DNA of 64,000 nt from Austwickia sp. Its GTDB lineage: Bacteria > Actinomycetota > Actinomycetes > Actinomycetales > Dermatophilaceae. A program made the position numbers and the translations under genes. The DNA is taken from assembly GCA_016711265.1 (NCBI GenBank), contig JADJTI010000006.1, positions 62,001 to 126,000 on the forward strand. The letters are read 5' to 3'. Of this stretch, positions 59,574 through 64,000 are shown piece after piece. The notes beneath the pieces are model-generated. The model was given only the letters and a program-made list of their open reading frames with translations. It was not told the origin of the DNA and did not search any database. How positions within the stretch are numbered: the stretch's first letter is position 1; each line of letters opens with the position of its first letter.

Positions 59574-60460
59574 TGAACGCTTCCCACCCCCGCCCCATCG
59601 TGGTCGGGTACGACGGCCCTGGCCACGGCGATGACGGGGTGACATGGGCGGCCCGGACAGCCATGCTGCGGGGCGCTCCGCTGACCCTGGTGACCGTTGT
59701 CCGGCCACCGATGTCCGCCCATGCGGGGGCGGCGTTGTTCGGCGTGGGCCCGATGGAGGCCGAGGCCGATCACCTGCGCGGTGTCCTGGACGACCAGGTG
59801 GACGCGGTGCGCGGCCGGTTCCCGGAGCTGGACGTGCAGGGACAGTTCGTGATCGCCAACCCCGCGTTGACGCTGATCGAGGCCTCGGAGACCGCGGAAC
59901 TGGTGGTCATCGGCCGGCGCCGGCTGCACGGGCTCGCCGCGGTGCTCGGCGGCACCGGCGACCACGTGGTCAGCCACGCGCGCGGTCCGATCGCCGTCGT
60001 ACCGGAAAACACCGACGCGGCCCATTCGGGTCCCGTGGTGGTCGGTGTCGAGAGCCTGGCCACCTCCGATGTGGTGCTCGACGTCGCCGCCCGGGAGGCC
60101 GAGCTCGCGGGACGGGAGCTGCTGCTGCTGCACGCCTGGGACGTTCGGGTGCCGTGGCGGTTCGACCGGCTCGCCGATCCGGAACGGATCCGCGATGTGG
60201 GCCTGGCCTGGGAGGAGGTCATGGGCGAGGACATCGACCGGTTGCGGAACCGCTTCCCGGCGGTGGCCATCCGGACTGAGGTGGTCCCCGGCTCGGCGGT
60301 CGATGCGCTGGTGGAGTGGTCGCAGCAGGCGTCCGTGGTGGTGGTCGGTTCCCATGGGCGCGGCGGCTTTGCGGGCATGGTGTTGGGGTCGACGAGCCGG
60401 CGGCTGCTGCAGTCCAGCCACAGCCCGGCGATCGTGGTTCCCACCCCGCGCTCGGAGTGA
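59573..60460 (+). CDS. Universal stress protein, tandem UspA domains
   Basis: 295 residues with two UspA domains: residues about 8-145 (PIVVGYDGPGHGDDGVTWAARTAMLRGAPLTLVTVV; VVIGRRRLHGLAAVLGGTGDHVVSHARGPIAVVP) and about 155-290 (VVVGVESLATSDVVLDVAAREAELAGRELLLLHAW; VVVGSHGRGGFAGMVLGSTSRRLLQSSHSPAIVV). The GxxG and GSxSxxxxxxxxSPAxVV ATP-binding pattern is clear in the second domain. Overlap with the dehydrogenase gene suggests that both are made under the same stress conditions. Convergent with the pirin gene, ten bases apart. Confidence 0.92.
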   Translation: MNASHPRPIVVGYDGPGHGDDGVTWAARTAMLRGAPLTLVTVVRPPMSAHAGAALFGVGPMEAEADHLRGVLDDQVDAVRGRFPELDVQGQFVIANPALTLIEASETAELVVIGRRRLHGLAAVLGGTGDHVVSHARGPIAVVPENTDAAHSGPVVVGVESLATSDVVLDVAAREAELAGRELLLLHAWDVRVPWRFDRLADPERIRDVGLAWEEVMGEDIDRLRNRFPAVAIRTEVVPGSAVDALVEWSQQASVVVVGSHGRGGFAGMVLGSTSRRLLQSSHSPAIVVPTPRSE

Positions 60461-60470
60461 GTCGGCAGCC

Positions 60471-61448
60471 TCAGGTCATGTGGAACGGCCGCAGCGCCCC
60501 GGCCGGCACCTGACCGAACCGTCCAGCCTCGTAATCGGTCATCGCCTGGACCACGTCGTCGCGGCTGTTCATCACGAACGGCCCGTACTGCACGGCCGGT
60601 TCGCCGATCGGCCGGCCACCCAGGAGCAGCACCTCCAGGTGGGGTTCGGTGGCGTCCTGCCGGGCATCGGCGTCGAGGCTGAACCCGTCGCCGGGTCCGA
60701 GCACGGCCAGCCGGCCGGTGCGAAGCGGGGCCCGGGATGCCCCCACGAAGCCCCGGCCGGCCAACGTGTAGACCAGGGCGTTGTGGTCGACCGGCCACGG
60801 CAGAGACAGACGCCCGCCGGGGAAGATCGTGGCGTGGGCGAGGGTCACCGGGGTGTACGTCGACCCGGGACCGCGGTGCCCGCCGAGGTCACCGGCGATC
60901 AGCCGCACCAGGCTGGTGCCATCCGACCCGGCCACCAGCGTGAGCTCGCCGCCGCCGAGCGCCTGGTACGCCGGGGGCGTGAACTTCGCGTGGGAGGGCA
61001 GGTTCACCCAGAGCTGGACGCCGTGAAAGAGGCCGCCGCTGCGCACCATCTTCTCGGGCGGGGTCTCGATGTGCAGCAGCCCCGACCCTGCGGTCATCCA
61101 CTGGGTGTCACCGTCGCCGAGTAGCCCTCCACCGCCATGGGTGTCCTGGTGTTGGAACGCGCCGTCCAGGAGGTAGGTGACGGTCTCGAACCCGCGGTGC
61201 GGATGCCAGTCGGTCCCCCGGGGCTCCCCGACGCCGTACTCCACGGCTCCCATCTGGTCCATCATCACGAACGGATCGGTCAGCCGGTACGACGTCCCGG
61301 CCATCGCCCGGCGGACCGGAAAGCCCAGCCCCTCCAGGCCGGACGGGGCGTCCCGGAGCGCCACCACATCGCGCTCGGATGCGGCAGCAACGTCGGCGGT
61401 GTGGCGCAGGCGCGGCAACCGGTTCGGGTCGGCCATCACAGCGGGCAT
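60471..61448 (-). CDS. Pirin family protein
   Basis: 325 residues of bicupin fold. N-terminal domain: FVMMDQMGAVEYGVGEPRGTDWHPHRGFETVTYLLDGAFQHQDTHGGGGLLGDGDTQWMTAGSGLLHIETPPEK has the pirin metal ligands HPHRGFE and the late His and Glu (LLHIETP). C-terminal domain: GPGDGFSLDADARQ and GGRPIGEPAVQYGPFVMNSRDDVVQAMTDYEAGRFG. Pirins act as quercetinases or regulatory iron proteins; role here unknown. ATG 61448 follows AGGAAG. A near-perfect palindrome lies just upstream. Confidence 0.94.
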   Translation of the reverse strand: MPAVMADPNRLPRLRHTADVAAASERDVVALRDAPSGLEGLGFPVRRAMAGTSYRLTDPFVMMDQMGAVEYGVGEPRGTDWHPHRGFETVTYLLDGAFQHQDTHGGGGLLGDGDTQWMTAGSGLLHIETPPEKMVRSGGLFHGVQLWVNLPSHAKFTPPAYQALGGGELTLVAGSDGTSLVRLIAGDLGGHRGPGSTYTPVTLAHATIFPGGRLSLPWPVDHNALVYTLAGRGFVGASRAPLRTGRLAVLGPGDGFSLDADARQDATEPHLEVLLLGGRPIGEPAVQYGPFVMNSRDDVVQAMTDYEAGRFGQVPAGALRPFHMT

Positions 61449-61462
61449 GAGGTGACTTCCTG

Positions 61463-61482
61463 ATAGTTGAACTCTCAATTAT
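61463..61482. promoter_or_regulatory. Palindrome upstream of the pirin gene, probable operator
   Basis: ATAGTTGA-ACTC-TCAATTAT: 8-base arms with one mismatch and a four-base spacer, centred about 25 bases upstream of the pirin ATG. Pirin genes in actinobacteria are often under MarR/HxlR-type redox regulators, but no such gene lies beside it here. Confidence 0.5.
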
Positions 61483-61606
61483 CCGCTCAACGTCGCAGCA
61501 CTCGGCGATGTTCCCGGCTCATCCCGGGCGATCCCTCAGTTGCCGGGCCGACGAGCCGACCGGAATCTGCGGCACACCGCCACAGACCCCATCGGGAGGA
61601 CCGCCC

Positions 61607-63007
61607 ATGCCTGACCCCACCCGCACGGCGGCCCCCCGCCGTCGGCGCACGGGCCCGGTCGGCGCCGTGACCGCGCTGGGACTCGTGGCGGTCGTCCTGA
61701 CGGCGACACCCGCGACCACGAGTACCGCCGCCGCCCGGGCCTCGGATGCCTCCGTGGCGGCGCCTACCACGGGGGCCGCAGCGCTGACGACGGCCCGCTT
61801 GCCCCTGGGCAACTCCGCGTTGCCCGAGGTACGCCGCAGCCGTCGGCTCGCCAGCGGGGTCACCTGGACCGCCATCCGCCGCGGGGTCCAGGCCGCCAAA
61901 CCCTCGGCCATCGCCACCACCGCTCAGGGGCCGTGGGGGGTCCACGTCGTCACCATCGACCCCCGCGCCGCCCGCGGCCGGCTCGCCGTGACCGCTGGCG
62001 CTGACCTGCGCCGCAGCGAACGCACGTCCACACTCGCCAAGTCGACCAAGGCCCTGGTCGCCATCAACGGCGGCTTCTTCACCTACACCGCCGACCGAGC
62101 GGCCCCCGGCGACCCGGTCGGACTCGGCATCCTCCGGGGCACCATCACGAGCGAACCCGTGGCCGGCTCCGGGGCCGTCGGGTTGATCATCGACGCGCAG
62201 ACCGCACGGTTGACCATCTCCCGCTTCAGCTGGGCCGGAACGCTGCAGGCCGACGGCGCTGAAGGAGATCCGCTCCCGGTGCACGGGATCAACCGGCCGC
62301 CGGTGGCGGCCGGGACCTGCGTTCGGATCCCCGTGGCCGAGTCCGGCGAGGACCCACCCGAGCCGGTCAACCCCGGCGACGTCCCGCCCCTGGCCTCCTG
62401 TGCCGGCACCGGCGAGATCGTCAGGGTCACCGGGCATTGGGGAGCCCTGACTCCTGCTGGACCTGGTGTCGAGATCCTCGTGGACCGCGACGGCTGCGTG
62501 CTGCGCGCGCGCAGCACGCGCGGCGGGGCGTTGGCTCCCGCGCACGTGGCCTACCAGGGCACCGGCGGCGCCGCGGACGCCCTCCTGGAACTCTCCCGAG
62601 CTGGGTGCTTGCAGTTCAGCGAGCGCCTGGTGGACCAGGATGGCGTGGAGGTCGGCCTGACCCCCTCGCTCAACGCCGTCAACGGCCGGCAGGTCCTGGT
62701 CCGGGACGGGGCCATCGTGGAGACCCGCGCGGGACGCGGCTTCCAGGGACGTAACCCCCGCACCATCGTGGGCCGCACCGCCCGCGGCGTGATCGCGTTC
62801 GTCACCATCGACGGACGCCGGCCCACCAGCGTCGGGGCGTCCCTGGCCGAGGCGGCCCGGGTGGCCCGATCGCTGGGACTGGTGGACGCGATCAACCTCG
62901 ATGGCGGCGGTTCGACGACGATGGTGATCCGCGGCACAGTGGTCAACCAGGTCAGTGGACGCACCGAACGCGCTGTCGGTGACGCCCTGGTCCTGCTGCC
63001 CGGCTGA
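61607..63007 (+). CDS. Secreted phosphodiester glycosidase (NAGPA) family protein
   Basis: 466 residues. Signal peptide after RRRRTG (AVTALGLVAVVLTATPATTS). Residues about 105-466 are the phosphodiester glycosidase/NAGPA domain: VVTIDPRAARGRLAVTAGADLRR, TKALVAINGGFFTYTADRAAPGDPVGL, GRNPRTIVGRTARGVIAFVTIDGRRPTSVGASLAEAARVARSLGLVDAINLDGGGSTTMVIRG. The INGGFF and NLDGGGSTTMV blocks are the hallmarks. It likely cleaves sugar-phosphodiester bonds in the envelope. ATG with GGGAGGA eight bases upstream. Confidence 0.92.
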   Translation: MPDPTRTAAPRRRRTGPVGAVTALGLVAVVLTATPATTSTAAARASDASVAAPTTGAAALTTARLPLGNSALPEVRRSRRLASGVTWTAIRRGVQAAKPSAIATTAQGPWGVHVVTIDPRAARGRLAVTAGADLRRSERTSTLAKSTKALVAINGGFFTYTADRAAPGDPVGLGILRGTITSEPVAGSGAVGLIIDAQTARLTISRFSWAGTLQADGAEGDPLPVHGINRPPVAAGTCVRIPVAESGEDPPEPVNPGDVPPLASCAGTGEIVRVTGHWGALTPAGPGVEILVDRDGCVLRARSTRGGALAPAHVAYQGTGGAADALLELSRAGCLQFSERLVDQDGVEVGLTPSLNAVNGRQVLVRDGAIVETRAGRGFQGRNPRTIVGRTARGVIAFVTIDGRRPTSVGASLAEAARVARSLGLVDAINLDGGGSTTMVIRGTVVNQVSGRTERAVGDALVLLPG

Positions 63008-63072
63008 CCTGGATGCAGCCCGCGTCGCCAGCCGGTCACCCGCTGTTCACCCGCGCCTGATTGAACGGAACC

Positions 63073-63897
63073 GTGCACTCCCGCCTCCCGGCTCGAATGG
63101 GCCGGCTGATCGTGTCCGGCGGCGGGGCCACCCTGGCCGTGGCCGGCACGATCGTGGCCACCCGCACGCTGGTCCGACACCAGGCCCGGATCGCCCGCGG
63201 CACCATCGGCGCCCCGTTCGGCGAGTCCGCATGGCCCGCGGACCGCACCTATCGTCGCCGCTTCGACGGCCAACTCGATCTGGTCGTCCTCGGCGACTCG
63301 ATGGCCGCGGGCCTGGGCGCCGACCGCCCCCGGCACACCCTCGGCGCCCGTCTGGCCAAGGGCCTGGGCAAGCGCACCCGATGTGCCGTCCGGTTGACCA
63401 CCGTCGCCCAGGTGGGGGCCGAATCTCCTTGGCTGCCGGACCAACTGGCCCGGCTGCCGGGCGGCTACCGCCCGGACGTGGCCGTCATCGTCATCGGCGG
63501 CAACGACGTCACCCACGGCATCCCGATCAGCGAATCCATCCGGCACCTCGGCGCCTGCATCGACGACCTGCGCGCCCGGGGCGCCGTCGTGGTAGTCGGC
63601 ACCTGTCCCGACCTGGGTGCGCTGACCGCCGTACCGCAGCCGCTGCGCACCCTCGCCTCGCGGGCGTCTCGACGGCTCGCCGCGGCCCAACGTCGCGCGG
63701 CACACCGGCATGGCGCGTACGTCGTCTCGCTCGGCTCGGTGCTGCGCCCGGTGTTCGCCGCGGAACCCGAGGTGATGTTCAGCCAGGACCGGTTCCACCC
63801 CAGCTCAGCCGGCTACCAGCGGGCGGCCCGGGCGATCCTGCCGGTGATCGTGACGGCCCTGGAGGACGTCGCCGCCTTCCCGGCGCCCGCCCGGTGA
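63073..63897 (+). CDS. SGNH/GDSL hydrolase, membrane-anchored or secreted
   Basis: About 274 residues. An N-terminal hydrophobic segment (MGRLIVSGGGATLAVAGTIVATRTLV) precedes an SGNH domain: LVVLGDSMAAGLGADRPRHT (block I nucleophile Ser), VAQVGAESPWL (block II Gly), VIVIGGNDVTHG (block III Asn), and FHPSSAGY (block V Asp/His). Esterase or lipase of unknown substrate. The start is uncertain: TTG 63061, GTG 63073 and ATG 63097 are in frame and none has a strong ribosome binding site. Confidence 0.85.
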   Translation: MHSRLPARMGRLIVSGGGATLAVAGTIVATRTLVRHQARIARGTIGAPFGESAWPADRTYRRRFDGQLDLVVLGDSMAAGLGADRPRHTLGARLAKGLGKRTRCAVRLTTVAQVGAESPWLPDQLARLPGGYRPDVAVIVIGGNDVTHGIPISESIRHLGACIDDLRARGAVVVVGTCPDLGALTAVPQPLRTLASRASRRLAAAQRRAAHRHGAYVVSLGSVLRPVFAAEPEVMFSQDRFHPSSAGYQRAARAILPVIVTALEDVAAFPAPAR

Positions 63898-63907
63898 CAC
63901 CCGCGCG

Positions 63908-64000
63908 TCACAGGCGCGGGTCCACCGGGTCGGACTCGAGCGCCAGCACGCCGAACACCGGTTCGTGCACCCGCCACAGCGGCTCTCCGGCGGCCAGCCG
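63908..64000 (-). CDS. C-terminus of an unidentified protein (5' part beyond window edge)
   Basis: Thirty codons ending in TGA; frame reads RLAAGEPLWRVHEPVFGVL and ends DPVDPRL. It is open to the window edge. Too short to identify. A small hairpin (ACCCGCGC/GCGCGGGT, 63899-63921) overlaps its stop. Confidence 0.5.
   Translation of the reverse strand, partial: RLAAGEPLWRVHEPVFGVLALESDPVDPRL

Noticed and set aside
57255..59708. Very long minus-strand open frame of 817 codons
   Set aside because: It runs antisense through the MFS, aldolase and dehydrogenase genes, all with strong family matches; its sequence is Arg/Gly/Pro/Asp-rich noise.
1..64000. Prophage, insertion sequences, CRISPR, tRNA or rRNA genes
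   Set aside because: No transposase, integrase, phage structural gene, spaced direct-repeat array or tRNA/rRNA-like fold was noticed anywhere in the window.

Overview
The window reads as chromosomal DNA of a high-GC actinobacterium. Supporting signs are a LysX-type lysyl-tRNA synthetase fused to a lysyl-phosphatidylglycerol synthase, an MshA-like/MshB-like gene pair and a mycothiol-dependent isomerase family protein, an LpdA-type quinone reductase, the frequent ATGA/GTGA stop-start overlaps, and several genes whose -10 box (TANNNT) ends six bases before the start codon (leaderless transcripts). Genus cannot be fixed from the sequence alone. No tRNA, rRNA, CRISPR array, insertion sequence or phage gene was seen.

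Layout. 1-4361 (minus): operon with acyl-CoA-synthetase-like protein, cobQ, a TetR regulator and cobD (cut by the window edge). 4599-7557: secreted protein, SulP transporter, small CxxC protein. 7689-12890: GlgC-like nucleotidyltransferase, LpdA-like reductase, then an MshA-like glycosyltransferase overlapping an MshB-like deacetylase. 13019-18907: two related RICIN-type secreted proteins flank a broken alpha/beta hydrolase, glmM, a nagB-like gene and a winged-helix/nucleotidyltransferase protein. 18915-24506: 5-oxoproline operon (NRAMP-type transporter, pxpA, pxpB and a pxpC fused to a D-glutamate-cyclase-family domain), divergent from a GntR regulator, with a matching operator palindrome. 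24490-31154: hotdog protein, large secreted protein, DUF2202 protein, EEP-family protein, DUF4870 protein and a PadR regulator with a palindromic operator. 31300-37173: xylB, mycothiol-dependent isomerase-like protein, SRPBCC protein, DsbA-like and CcdA-like redox proteins, and a PfkB-fold protein that has lost its catalytic motif. 37279-41581: zinc-ribbon membrane protein, VWA protein, PP2C phosphatase and protein kinase, a TerY-P-type signalling triad. 41686-45592: unknown protein and two paralogous secreted beta-helix proteins. 45711-49744: formamide/amide utilisation locus (cytoplasmic AmiC-like receptor, MarR, FmdB-like, AmiS-like, FmdA). 49836-60460: small unknown protein, membrane protein, lysX, DUF998 protein, a frameshifted alpha/beta hydrolase, MFS transporter, class II aldolase, zinc dehydrogenase and universal stress protein. 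60471-64000: pirin, phosphodiester glycosidase, SGNH hydrolase and the end of one more gene.

How genes work together. The PxpA/B/C-cyclase/transporter operon would import or collect D-glutamate or 5-oxoproline and return it to glutamate. The formamidase operon would sense an amide, take it up and release ammonia. The VWA-phosphatase-kinase triad would form a phosphorylation switch. The most unusual items are the PxpC-cyclase fusion, an acyl-CoA synthetase lacking its catalytic lysine inside a cobalamin operon, the motif-less PfkB protein, a dispersed ACCCAC/GTGGGT palindromic element present twice, and two alpha/beta hydrolase genes each broken upstream of the catalytic histidine.
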